In this document: in pieces, positions 23,060 to 32,854 of the stretch
Numbering within the stretch: the first letter of the stretch is position 1
Layout: every line of letters begins with the position of its first letter
From: Sipunculus nudus
Lineage: Eukaryota; Annelida; Sipuncula; Golfingiida; Sipunculidae
Length of the DNA stretch: 64,000 nt
Direction of reading: 5' to 3'
NCBI GenBank assembly: GCA_026874595.1
Contig: CM049311.1
Coordinates: 45,079,676-45,143,675, forward strand
Notes under the pieces: model-generated
The model's database searches: none
What the model was told of the DNA's origin: nothing
The model's input: the letters and a program-made list of their open reading frames with translations, nothing else
Program-made: the position numbers and the translations under genes

Positions 23060-23960
23060 AAAATATACTATGTTTGATGGGAAACTTGGCACAGTAACCG
23101 GAGTGACAGCCACTTTACACAGAGGGAGCAAAACCAAGGTTTTTTAAACCCAGGCAGGTTCCATATGCAGTAAAACCCAAGATTTCTACTGAGCTGCAGC
23201 GCTTAGAACGTATGGGTGTTTAAGAACGTGTACAGCACAGTGACTGGGCTGCACCTATCGTTGCAGTAAATAAGGCTAATTCAACTGTTAGACTCTGCGG
23301 TGACTACAAGGTTACAATTGATCCAGATCAAGAGGTACCAAAGTATCTAATCCCAAAGGCACAGGACATTTTCGCGGAGTTAAACGGCGGAAAGGTTTTC
23401 TCGAAACTTGACCTGTCCAGTGCATTCCTGCAGGTTATTCTGGATGAGAAATCCAGAAATTTGGTGACAATAAATACACACAAAGGCCTATACAGGTACA
23501 CCAGATTACCCTTCGGAGTTGCTTCTTCTCCAGCAGTATTCCAGGAAGTGATGGACAAAGTCGTACAAGGGCTCAAAGGAGTCAAGTGTATGTTTGATAA
23601 TTTGAGTGTGAAGGGGGCTAGTGATGAAGAGCACTCGAACAACCTTACTGCTGTGCTAGATAGTTTGAGCCAAATGTTTGTTCTTTCAGAAATCTGTCGA
23701 GTTCATAGGATTCATTGTTGATTCAGATGGCTTAATCTACAGCCGGATAAAGTGAAGGCAATAAGAGATGGCAGGAGACCTGAATCAGTAACTGAGTTAC
23801 AGAGTTTCTTCGGCTTAGTCAACTACTACAGAAAGTTAAACAAGAATTTGTCACTGCTGGCCAGTCCATTGAACAGATTTTACAGAAAGACACTGAATTC
23901 GTTTGGACAAAAGAATGTGAACAGGCGTATCAGCAGTTAAAGGATGCATTGACATCTGAA
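23060..23960 (+). pseudogene. Element B reverse transcriptase
   Basis: Readable text: FKPRQVPYAVKPKI, TAA at 23221, DWAAPIVAV, LCGDYKVTID, SKLDLSSAFLQV, LPFGVASSPAVFQEVM. The catalytic box, normally YLDD, reads MFDN (near 23590), which removes one catalytic aspartate. After about 23690 the frame shifts; TELQSFFGLVNYY marks the connection region (about 23787-23826). Confidence 0.85.
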
Positions 23961-24436
23961 GATGTTCTCGCTCATTATGACCCTTTAAAGCCAGTGACCA
24001 TGGCTGTTGATGCCTCTCGTACGGTTGAGGAGCCGTCATATCACGCACTGATGAAGCTGAAGAGAAACCATTTGCTTATGCATCGCGTTCGTTGACGAAG
24101 CCGAGAAAACTTACAGCCAGATTGAGAAAGAGGCCCTGGCCAAAGTGTTTGGATTACAGAAATTTCATAGTAACTGGTACGGTTGCAAGTTTACATTACT
24201 TACGGATCACAAGCCATTGACATTGATTCTTGAAACTAAAGCTGGAATCCAAGTAATGGCTGCATCAGGGTTACAACGGTGTTAGTGCAATTATCCGCAT
24301 ATCAGTATGATATTAAGTATGTGACTTCAACAAACAATGCTATTGCTGATGGACTTTACAGAGTTCCTTTGGCTGAGACAATTGGTAATGATGCTCAACC
24401 CAGTGAAACTCTAAGGACTAAAGAAGTTACATCGTT
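23930..24436 (+). pseudogene. Element B RNase H
   Basis: Pieces in several frames: HYDPLKPVTMAVDAS near 23974-24016, a shifted copy of the EKEALAK region near 24120-24150, LLTDHKPLTLI near 24193-24230, and VQLSAYQYDIKYV with NAIADGL near 24280-24350. It ends where the tandem-core element inserted (24437). Confidence 0.75.
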
Positions 24437-25613
24437 AACTAGAATACAGGTAGTCGACAAGCGACTACGTTTATCCGCCAAGATCAGAGTGAAACGGGTG
24501 AAGTGAGGCATGGACTGAATGGCAAGGGGAAATAGAGTGAGGTGTGTTGCATATTAGCATGGATGTCTGCAGCCGAAATGTGTATGTAGGTTGCGCCACC
24601 TACCACAAATCCAAAAAGCTGTCCAAGTTGTATACTTATGCAAAATTTAAGGCATAAAAGTCAAACCACCACAGGTATATGAGCGATTTTATCCCACAGC
24701 AAATAAAACAGTAGTACTTGTGCAAAAATGGTTGCAGCTTGCCCCTCATGGTTTTGTGTATGATAAAGAGCTATGTGAGATCTACGCACATGCAAAATTT
24801 TGGCCCAATCGGTCAAACGGTTCCCGAGATATGAGCTTCGATGTCTGCAGCGTAAACTAGATTGTAGGTGGCGCCACCTGTAATAAAATTAAAAAAGCTG
24901 TCCAGGATGTATAAAACTGCAAAATTTTAGGCAGATATGTCAAACCGCTGCAGAGATATGAGTGATATTATCCCACGGCAGACAAACAGACGGACGCTGT
25001 GCAAAAATGATTGCAGGTGGCGCCACTAGTTTTGCGTATGATAAAGAGCTATGTAAGATCTATACATATGCAAAATTTTGGCCCAATTGGTCAAACGGTT
25101 CCCGAGATATGAGCTTGTATGTCTGCAGCGTGAACGTGAATGTAGGTAGCGCCACCTGTCATAAAATCAAGAAAGCTATCCAGGATGTATACGAAGGCCC
25201 AATTTCAGATGAATTATTCAAACCACTGTAGAGATATGAGTGATTTTAATCCAAGGCAGATAAACAGATGGACACTATGCAAACATGGTTGCAGATGGCG
25301 CCACCATTTTTTGTGTATATTATAAAGCTATCCAAGGGCTACATTTGTACAAATTTTTTTTCCTAATCGGTCAAACGGTTCTCGAGATATGTGGGTTTAT
25401 GTATGGAAATAGACGCACAAATGGACGCTGGGCAGACAGGAAAGGTCAGAGGTCAAGGCCAATTGGTTATGCACCAGTTCACATGTGACCCGATAATTGA
25501 TGTAATTTTCGGGAAAATCCGTCCAGTAGTCTAAGAGAAGTTCTCCGAGAACGCCGCGGCGGCGGAACCCAGTCAAAAACATAGTATCCGCAAAACTTCG
25601 TGTTGACGGATAC
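24437..25613 (+). mobile_element. Tandem-core element, family 1, copy 1
   Basis: Ends: AACTAGAATAC plus hairpin GTAGTCG-ACAAG-CGACTAC (24450-24468) on the left; hairpin GTATCCG...CGGATAC (25584-25613) on the right. The core has about three repeat units of roughly 280 bp, each made of two related halves of about 140 bp that carry GGTGGCGCCACC-type palindromes. No coding capacity. It sits between RNase H and integrase of element B; taking out exactly this segment rejoins that reading frame, so there is no duplication beyond at most AA. This is the build and insertion behaviour of Helentron-associated elements (HINEs) and pearl/CvA-like elements (family knowledge; assignment inferred). Confidence 0.78.
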
Positions 25614-26491
25614 AAATATCAGCCAAATTGACAAAATAACAATTGATACAAACAAAATCAGGATGGCTACAGCTAGAGACTGTGTATTGTCTAGAGTCAT
25701 ACTACATTTCTCATGGTTGTCCTGGAAGCAACATTACACCAGAGTATATGTCATATTTCAAGCGCAAGTATCAGTTCACTGTTGAGATAGGAGTACTGCT
25801 ATCCCGCTTCCGTGTAGTAATTCCGGAAAGGTTCAAATCAGAAATCATATAGTATCTTCATGATGTTCATCCAGGAATAGTCAGGATGAAATCACTTGCG
25901 CGGATGCACGTTTGGTTGCCTAATATCGACAGAGACAATGAAGAGACAGTACGTGTTTGTAATATGTGTCAGACACAGCAGTTTAAACCAGTCACACCTA
26001 CCAATCCGTGGATATGGCCCTCAAGAGTCTTTCAAATGGTACATATTGATTTCGCAGGCCCGTTTCTGGGACATCAGTTTCTGATGTTGGGGGATTCTCG
26101 TTCAAAGTGGCCTGAAATTAAACCAATGTCTAGTATTACATCCACCAAAACCATTGAAGTTTTGAGAGAAATTTTCAGCGCCTATGGGCTGCCTGAAGAG
26201 CTGGGCTCGGATAATGGCCCTACGTTCATTTCCCCGGAATTCAAGGAATTTCAAAATGGAATACGACATTTTTTCGGCGCCCTACCACCCAAGCTCAAAT
26301 GGTACAGCAGAGCGTATGGTCAGAACATTCAAGAAGACTATGAAGGGGACAGGGGAACTTTAGGTCAGAAACTTGGTCGTTTTCTTTTGACTTACAGGTC
26401 TACACAAAATCTACCCACAAAATCTACCCTAGCTGAACTATTCTTGGGACGTTGCTTGAGAACTAAGCTAGATTTTGGTGACCAGAGCTAG
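25614..26491 (+). pseudogene. Element B integrase
   Basis: Starts ISQIDKITIDTNKIRMATA. A frameshift is present near 25690 and a TAG at 25850. The zinc region reads YLHDVHPGIVRMKSLARMHVW and VCNMCQTQ (about 25853-25980). Core: VHIDFAGPF (first Asp), SDNGPTFISPEF (second Asp, about 26205); the third catalytic Glu region is distorted (SRAYGQNIQE). TYRSTQNLPTKSTLAELFLG is the usual C-terminal motif. Stop TAG at 26489. Confidence 0.85.
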
Positions 26492-26502
26492 GTGACGACA
26501 TA

Positions 26503-26931
26503 ATGCGCAAGGCGTCCCCAGCAGTTGATGTCGCAAAGTCATTGTGCGACGGTGGTGTAGTGTTGGTCAGAGACTACCGCACTGGTAGTACAAAGTGGAT
26601 TCGAACAGTGGTTATTGCGAATCTTGGCCCTGTTACTTACCGAGTGCAAGTCGGGAATATGTTCTGGTGGCGTCACATAGATCAAATGATTTATGTGTCG
26701 GGAACACGTGAGCCGATGCCTGATACTCTGGAAGATTCAACCTCAGATTTGCATGATGACCAAACCTCAAAGGTTGTCGCAAGTTCAGATCATACTCCTG
26801 ATATAATTGCTCGTAAGTCAACACCTGAGATAGCTACAGAACCGAACTCTGTGAACACTTCACCATCTTCTAAGGACTCACTTCAAATTCGCCGCAATCC
26901 ATCTCGTAATCGTAAGTACCAGAGAGACTGA
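26503..26931 (+). pseudogene. Element B integrase C-terminal tail
   Basis: 142 codons after the integrase stop, one frame away: VVLVRDYRTGSTKWIR, VTYRVQVGNMFWWRHIDQM (the SH3-like/GPY-type region), then an acidic, Ser/Thr-rich tail ending RRNPSRNRKYQRD before TGA. Normally this is fused to the integrase. Confidence 0.78.
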
Positions 26932-26964
26932 TTGAGCAGATTTGAAGTTGTATTATGATTATTA

Positions 26965-26998
26965 TAATGTTTTATATATATATATGTGTGTGTCTTTA

Positions 26999-27029
<31 letters not shown>

Positions 27030-27041
27030 AGAGTGGAGGAG
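26965..27041. repeat. (TA)n/(TG)n microsatellite and polypurine tract
   Basis: Two TA runs with a short TG run between them fill 26970-27017, followed by T-rich DNA and GAGTGGAGGAG (27031-27041), the polypurine tract of element B. The microsatellite has grown inside its 3' untranslated region. Confidence 0.75.
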
Positions 27042-27203
27042 TGTTTTAAATGTATCAAAGTGAAGTTATGGCGGCAGCGCTATCTGCCGGTATAAGCTAT
27101 GAGTTCGAGTTTAAGACCAGTTTTACGTTAACGAGCTGCAAAACAATAAAGGCATTATGTCAACTTCTTTTCTTGTTGAGTTCCAACTGTCAAAGACACC
27201 AAA
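27042..27203 (+). repeat. Element B 3' LTR
   Basis: TGTTTTAAATGTATCAAAG to ACACCAAA, matching the 5' LTR. Followed by the second ACGCT and then the right terminus of the family-2 repeat into which B inserted. Confidence 0.85.
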
Positions 27204-27472
27204 ACGCTCATCTGATTCAGCTGAGCGTCATGACCCCTAGCTAACATGTTCTTTATGTGGCCTAAATGTGGTCTGCATGCCAAGGTAAAAGATCATCGAG
27301 TGGAAACCCGTGGGGCTGAAATGCTTGCAGACACATTGACTAACATACTTGTTGCGGAATCCACAACTTCGATTGAGAGGAGCAGAGCGAACCGGAATCA
27401 CACGTCTTGGGACGAGAAAAACTACATACAAGAAAGCCCTTTGTTTTGACTGAGCCAAACTTTTTTATAACA

Positions 27473-27836
27473 CCCCCAAGTATATAATGATTATAGACCA
27501 GTGGCACTCACTGCTATCGTTATGAAATGTTTCGAAAAATTAATAAAAATAGAATTATGTAGACAGATAAAGCAGCACCAAGATCCCCTACAGTACATAC
27601 TGCTAATCGGAGTGTCGAAGATCCGAAAATTCTCATCACTCAAGACATTCTGAAATATCTTGATGCACCTTACAGCAAGGGAAACAGCAAGTTTGCAAAG
27701 ATCTTATTTATAGACTTCCGAAAGCACATCTTATTTATAGACTTCTCAAGTGATTTCACTTTCAATTCCACACAAACCACATGTGCTTCTGGGGAAACAA
27801 ACGAATATGAATGTCAATCCATTCATTATACGCTGG
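27473..27836 (+). pseudogene. LINE reverse transcriptase, first half
   Basis: RT motifs 1-2a are readable (NDYRPVALTAIV at about 27491). There are at least two frameshifts (near 27596 and 27700). A 20-base stretch (ATCTTATTTATAGACTTC) is repeated at 27699 and 27728, a small local duplication right in the FIDF motif. It ends at the hAT target duplication. Confidence 0.7.
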
Positions 27837-29201
27837 CAGGGTTGGCAATTTCTTCCGAGAGTGGGTTCCTTCCATGGAAACTTCCGGAAACTTCCGGCTC
27901 GGAAGAAATAGTTTCCTCCATTTCTTCCGGAAGAAACTTTCAAATTTCATGTGAGAATATATAAATCTAATAAATTTTCAGCTTTATTTCTGCTTAAACA
28001 TAATCTGTTCCATCTTATATGCAAATATAAAGTTTATATTAATATATAATGTTATCCTTGAAAGTATGACTATTCGTTTAATTTAGTTAGACAATATGCC
28101 TTATGTAGTTTTGAGTTTGTCAGTTGAGGTGACATAATTCAAAATCAATGGACACAGGTTTTAGTCCACTGGACCATGCAATGATTACCAGGTGATTACA
28201 TAAAAAAGTGCAGCTTCACTCCATTTACCCCTGACTGCACAGAGAGGCAGGGTATGGGGAAACCATGTCATAATTAACAGGGTTTCATTCACTATTCAAA
28301 CGGTCAAACTGCTCCTTGTTATAATAGATTATTACCAAGCAGATACACATGTACAGAAAAAGGGTTTCTCATATTTTCTAGGTAATTTCTAGATTTGGCA
28401 TAATTCACAACAAGCTCAGGAATAGACTAGTTGTTTGCAGGGCTACAAAATTGCTGTTTTGCTATTGCATGCTTCGTGGTAACTTAGATGTAGATTACTG
28501 ATAGGTACTGATTGTACTCCACTTTGTTTAACAACAGAACTTACAGGGAGAGATGCCTAAATTTAAATGAGTGACAATTATAAGTTCAACTGGTGATCAC
28601 TGATCAATCATAGTGTAATATCACATAGGATATATATATACTATTTAGATTCTACATTAGTTAATGTGCTAGTATATGCAGCACTGCATTAAGCTTGGCA
28701 GCAATGCACTTGCCTGGTAAGATACAAGATGAGAAAATTGTAGAATATCAATCTGTAATTCTCTATCATACAAAAGTAATAAAGCTGAGTGACACAAATT
28801 AGGTAAGAACTAGTTTCATATACAGAAAACTTCCTCTGACCCAAGAATCTTTTGTTAATTAACATGTCAACACATACTATGCAACACTACATACTTATAC
28901 ACATCCATCAGCTGGAATTTTGGCAATACTATTAGAATAAAACTGACAAAATAATATTTAGATTAATCATAGCATTGTTCCTGTACACTGATCAAAAGTC
29001 ATATTGTTTTATTTCATTAAAAGAAGTAAAAATAGTTCAAATATCTGTTTTGATTTTTGTGTATCACACTATTACTCTTACTGTCCACTAAGTTCCACTT
29101 CATCCATTACTTCCGGAAGAAAGTGGAGGAAACCCCATTTCCTCCACTTTCTTCCAATGTCGCGGAAGAAATACATTTCTTCCGGAAGAAAACCAACCCT
29201 A
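27837..29201. mobile_element. Non-autonomous hAT-type DNA element
   Basis: Flanked by the 8-bp duplication TACGCTGG (27829-27836; 29202-29209). Ends CAGGGTTGG... and ...CCAACCCTA are inverted repeats with one terminal mismatch; CAGGG-type ends and 8-bp duplications are hallmarks of hAT transposons. The inverted similarity extends inward through TTTCTTCCG, and both ends carry several TTCCGGAA-containing repeats. The interior (28000-29050) is AT-rich with no transposase, so it must have been moved by another element's enzyme. Confidence 0.85.
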
Positions 29202-29827
29202 TACGCTGGATACATATTTTTTAACAAAAAGAAGCAAAGTTGTAATGATAAATAATGTAAGTTCAAGATGTATCCAAACTAATACAGGAGCTCCTCAGGG
29301 ATGTGTTCTATCACCCGTTTCATTACCTTGTACACTAGTGATTGCAGGGCCATTTCTGACGGTTGTAAACTGTACAAGTATGCAGATGACACTGCATTGG
29401 TGGGTTTTTGTAATTAATCAGATGTGGAATACAGGCTAGAGGTATAAAAGTTTGTGACGTGGTGCAATAGTAATTTCTTGGAACATAATGTAATAAAATT
29501 AAGGAAATTATTGTAGATTACAGGATAGGAAATGAGAAACACGAACCCCTTATAATAAATGGTCAGATGGTAGAAAAAGTAAGAGAATACAAATATTTGG
29601 GTACTATAATTAATGAAAAATTCACCTTTGACACTGATGTGGCAAACATTTACAAAAAGACTTATGTAAGACTGTTCCTTTTGAGAAAACTAAACAGGAT
29701 GAAAGTGGACACAAAAATAATGGAACTTTTCTACATGTCAGTAATACAGTCTGTACTTAAATTTTGTATTACAGGCTGGTTTGGAAATTGCAGTGTCCAG
29801 TCAAAAGATAAACTTGTCTTTGAGTAA
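29202..29827 (+). pseudogene. LINE reverse transcriptase, second half
   Basis: Contains NTGAPQGCVLSPV (RT motif 4), the catalytic KYADDTALVG near 29376-29402, then a frame-shifted NSNFLEHNVIK region and an open frame 29567-29827 (MVEKVREYKYLGTII to QSKDKLVFE) that is the thumb/C-terminal region. Split from the first half by the hAT element at a defined site. Confidence 0.75.
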
Positions 29828-30250
29828 AAAGCTGGGACTAGGGAATGTAAAATAGGTGTATGAGCTCTTCTGTTGCAGTGTCACATGGAAAGTTGAGGCT
29901 ATCATGGCCAATCCCTCTCAAGCGCTTACTCTAAAAGAAGGCTTAGATCCATACGGTGTCGAACAGTAAGATACAGCAAGACATTCAGACCTGCTAGCAT
30001 CAGAATTCTTAACGATATGAAAGCTACTGTGATATAATGTAAAATATACATTTATCCACTTATTCATTAATGTATTTATTTTAGGTGTAGGATAGACCCT
30101 CTGTATACGTAAAGTCTGTGGTTTGCTTTACTTATACATATATTTCATTTGTCATTCTAAGTTACATTCACAATACCTGTACTGTGACTACATGTGCTGT
30201 AAATGCTGCAATAAAAGGTTTATCTTATCCAATCTTATCTTATCAGGCCT

Positions 30251-30742
30251 ATCCTTAGTGAAGGACGCTGATATGTATTTTTTTACCGTATATGCGGACG
30301 TGGAGGGCACATGGGAAAGCGGATGGAGGCCAAAAGCATTCGGAGAGTAAGTGGACTATGTGGAAGCTAGAAATAAAGTGTGGTGGTTGGTCCAGGTGAG
30401 GCGTGATGAACGGACAATCAGACATCCTGAAATATAAAAAAAATATATATATATATTAAATATTGCACTAGTTATACTAATTTAAACTTCAAACTTTACA
30501 TCAAACCACAGAGCATTACTCCTGCATGTCGCAGAAACTGTCCCAGAAAGTTAGACACTTGGACACTGTGGCCATGAATAATATACGAGGCGGGCGCCGT
30601 CAGGGGGCGCTTGGAAAGCAAGAATAACGGGGGAATTGCTTCATACAGGGGCTTATTAATAATACAACAATATCAATAAAGTAGAAGACATATCAGAATA
30701 CATATGTAAGTTAAATAGCCTTTATAAACATACAAAGAGGCC

Positions 30743-30774
<32 letters not shown>

Positions 30775-30780
30775 GTATGT
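30251..30780. other. No gene recognised; simple repeats
   Basis: Non-coding. Holds short AT runs (30441-30459; 30744-30763) followed by (ATGT)n at 30764-30780. No known element recognised. Confidence 0.5.
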
Positions 30781-30844
30781 GTGGTATTTCTTTGCACTGA
30801 CTAGCGAAGGGAGATTATATTTGCCACACAATCAACAGTGTTGA

Positions 30845-30960
30845 TCACTTATCTTTATTGGGGTCTGCCGGGCCTTTGACGACATCCATGCTGGATTCAC
30901 CGCCGGATGCTTTGGGGGATTCCTTTCGCATGCCAAACGATATTTCCGTTTCAAAAGATT
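30845..30960 (-). CDS. Possible host terminal exon (minus strand)
   Basis: No family recognised. On the minus strand a pyrimidine-rich tract ending GCCGTTTTTTCCTAG (31-base stretch ending at 30961) looks like a good 3' splice site. It is followed by 116 bases reading SFETEISFGMRKESPK, then ASGGESSMDVVKG and PADPNKDK before TGA (30845-30847). The peptide is charged, non-repetitive and GC-normal, unlike the AT-rich surroundings. If real, its upstream exons lie to the right and the element-D cluster sits in an intron. No AATAAA was found close downstream, which counts against it. Confidence 0.35.
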
Positions 30961-31194
30961 CTAGGAAAAAACGGCATCCAAATACAAAATAGAACAGAAA
31001 TGTATTCACAAAAATGTCCACTACTGGAAAATGTTGTGATTTCAAGAATTTTATGTTTGTATTGTACAATAGATGGCGCTACATACTGACTAATACAGAG
31101 ACTAATATAACATGGAGTGCGGAAGTGGTTCTAGGTTGTACATAAGTGCAGTATACATATATACAAGTATTTTTTTTAATTTAGGAATATGATT

Positions 31195-31754
31195 AATCAT
31201 AAGTGTGCCCTTAGGGTACTATATTTACAAAAATAAAAAATATATACACTATGGGATCAATTCAATTATCTAAACTAGTTCCACAATACAGACTCAACCT
31301 GGTGGTGTCATTGTGAAGACTAGAGACTGGAAAATGCATTTAACATGTGCATGTTACATAGTGTGAAGAATGGTATATTGGTTTTACTAGTGTGTGTGCT
31401 AGTAGTGAATAATGAATACTGATCTAGATAACTAAGTACATGGACCATCAAGTGTAAGTGTATAAATTTACAGAAAGCTAAGAGATATGATAAGGATATG
31501 TTACAAGGTTTTAGTTTAGGAAGGTAACTTGATAAGCACCAAATGCTAAAGCCCGTTGGGTATTCTATTTACAAAAAAAAAATACATTAAAAAAAGTTAT
31601 CCACTATGGGATCAATTCAACTATCTAAACTAGTGCCACAATACAGGATCAACCTGATGGTGTCATGGTGAAGACAAGATACTAGGGAATGCATTAAACG
31701 TGTGCATGGTACATAGTGTGAAGAAAAGTATATTGGTCTCACTTGTGAAGTGAA
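31195..31754. repeat. 355-bp tandem repeat, left part
   Basis: The anchor ACTATGGGATCAATTCAA starts at 31248 and again at 31603, a 355-bp period, with the intervening text largely conserved (CTAAACTAGT.CCACAATACAG, ACATAGTGTGAAGAA, GGTAACTTGATAAGCACC). The second unit stops at about position 150, where element D begins; the array continues at 54173 in matching phase. Confidence 0.8.
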
Positions 31755-31967
31755 TGCATGGTTCCATGGGGGTCAGTCATACTGCCAGTGCCGGGGTAGT
31801 TGCGTATCTCACTTGCGTATGACGTGGGTAAGTCCGCTGGTCTGTATCAGCAATGTAGTGCTGGACGATAACCGCCCGTGCAGGAGATCTGACCATGCGG
31901 ATACCGCTCGGACGGTAACCGTCCACCCCTAGTCTATAAATAGACTCGCGCAGAGCGTGTCAAATCA
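31755..31967 (+). repeat. Element D 5' LTR, first piece (U3 with TATA box)
   Basis: Starts TGCATGGTTCCATGGGGGTC and matches 51857-52050 (GGTCAGTCATACTGC, CTGGTCTGTATCAG, GACCATGCGGATACCGCTCGG). TCTATAAATAG at 31932-31942 is a TATA box in the expected place. Ends with GTGTCAAATCA (31957-31967), the target duplication of the Jockey-type LINE. Confidence 0.85.
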
Positions 31968-32854
31968 TGATAGCGCACACCCAGCAGCCGTGGAGAACGG
32001 ACGTGCCTGGGAGCAGCTCTAATTAGACCGCCGTCTAATTAGCCAAGTGGAATCAGAGACGCTGAGACTCAGCAGACTAACTGGCGCCTTGCTCCCCAGT
32101 CAGGTTATTCACACTAGTGATTAGCTTGTCTGGAGGCCGGAGCCACACACAACAGTCCTCATTAGGACTATTATTTCTCTTTCAGTACTATCATCCCTGC
32201 AACAGGTGTATTTTAGCTAGGGTTTAGACTTATAGTAAAGGTTTACCATAGGGGAATCAGGTATAGTATCATTTTCGAATTTTCTCTGTTGGCTCTCCGG
32301 GGTAGGTGAAACCTACAAACGATCTAATTGACTGGTACCCCCTCTCGGTACAGTTAATTAATTCACTCATTGAGCCCGCTCTCAGCTCAAGGGCTAGCTC
32401 TCGGCCCGACCGACCACAAAATTCACAGTTTGAAACCCGGCTCTGGGTAAAAACTGCTGAATAGAGCCCGCTCTCGGCTCGCTGGCTCACGGAATTTACG
32501 GTCTTATCTTGAATCGAAGACAAGTTACTTTCCACGCTCTGGAAATAACTTTCTTCAAAAAGTAGTGATCGTAGCCTGAATAGGTACGATTAAACGGGGC
32601 AAAAATCAGGGGCCGGAAAATTATAATTGCCTGCATAGGAATTATAAGTGAGGAAAACCATCATTATTTTATTGCCCTAACGGGAATAAAATAATAAGAC
32701 CCGACAAAAGATCGTAGTTAAAAGGGCGAGAGGAAAAGCCCGATATACCCCCTAAAAAAAGGAATATTTAGAAGGAGCGAAAGGATCAGAAACCCAGCAT
32801 ACTGCCCGAACGGGAGTAGAACTGGGAAAATTCAGTGAGAGGGCACTGAAAAGG
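31968..32854 (+). promoter_or_regulatory. Jockey-type LINE 5' leader (internal promoter region)
   Basis: 887 bp without long frames. GAGCCCGCTCTC(A/G)GCTC occurs at about 32370 and 32466, with GCTCTCGGCCCG between them, giving a diffuse repeated CTCGG motif. CTAATTAGA..TCTAATTAG forms a hairpin near 32019-32042. LINEs of this group carry an internal promoter in the leader; no specific element is identified here. Confidence 0.5.

Larger units (their letters stand above)
16843..27203 (+). mobile_element. Ty3/gypsy element B (outer, nested)
   Basis: LTRs at 16843-17025 and 27042-27203 enclose gag, protease, RT, RNase H and integrase remnants in gypsy order. Both sides are flanked by ACGCT (16838-16842; 27204-27208), a 5-bp target duplication. 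The element is split by gypsy element C (17904-22523) and a tandem-core element (24437-25613); without these it would be about 4.6 kb. All coding regions contain stops or shifts and the RT catalytic box is altered, so it is inactive. Related by pol similarity to the Mag/K02A2.6-like branch (recognition by eye). Confidence 0.9.
27473..30250 (+). mobile_element. CR1/L2-type LINE relic, split by a hAT element
   Basis: RT text NDYRPVALTAIVMKCFEKLI (27491-27550) and DPLQY (about 27582), then ILITQDILKYLDAPYSKGN and ILFIDF, breaks off; it resumes after the hAT insertion with NTGAPQGCVLSPV (about 29278-29318), KYADDTALV (29376) and EYKYLGTIINEKFTFDTDV. The wording is that of CR1/L2-like LINEs. Both 5' end and many frames are lost. 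The 3' end carries AATAAA near 30210 and a short tandem (TCTTATC-type, 30221-30247), the kind of simple 3' tail found in this group. Confidence 0.75.

Noticed and set aside
24962-25488. Open frames inside tandem-core copy 1
   Set aside because: They follow the repeat units and have counterparts on the other strand in copy 2.
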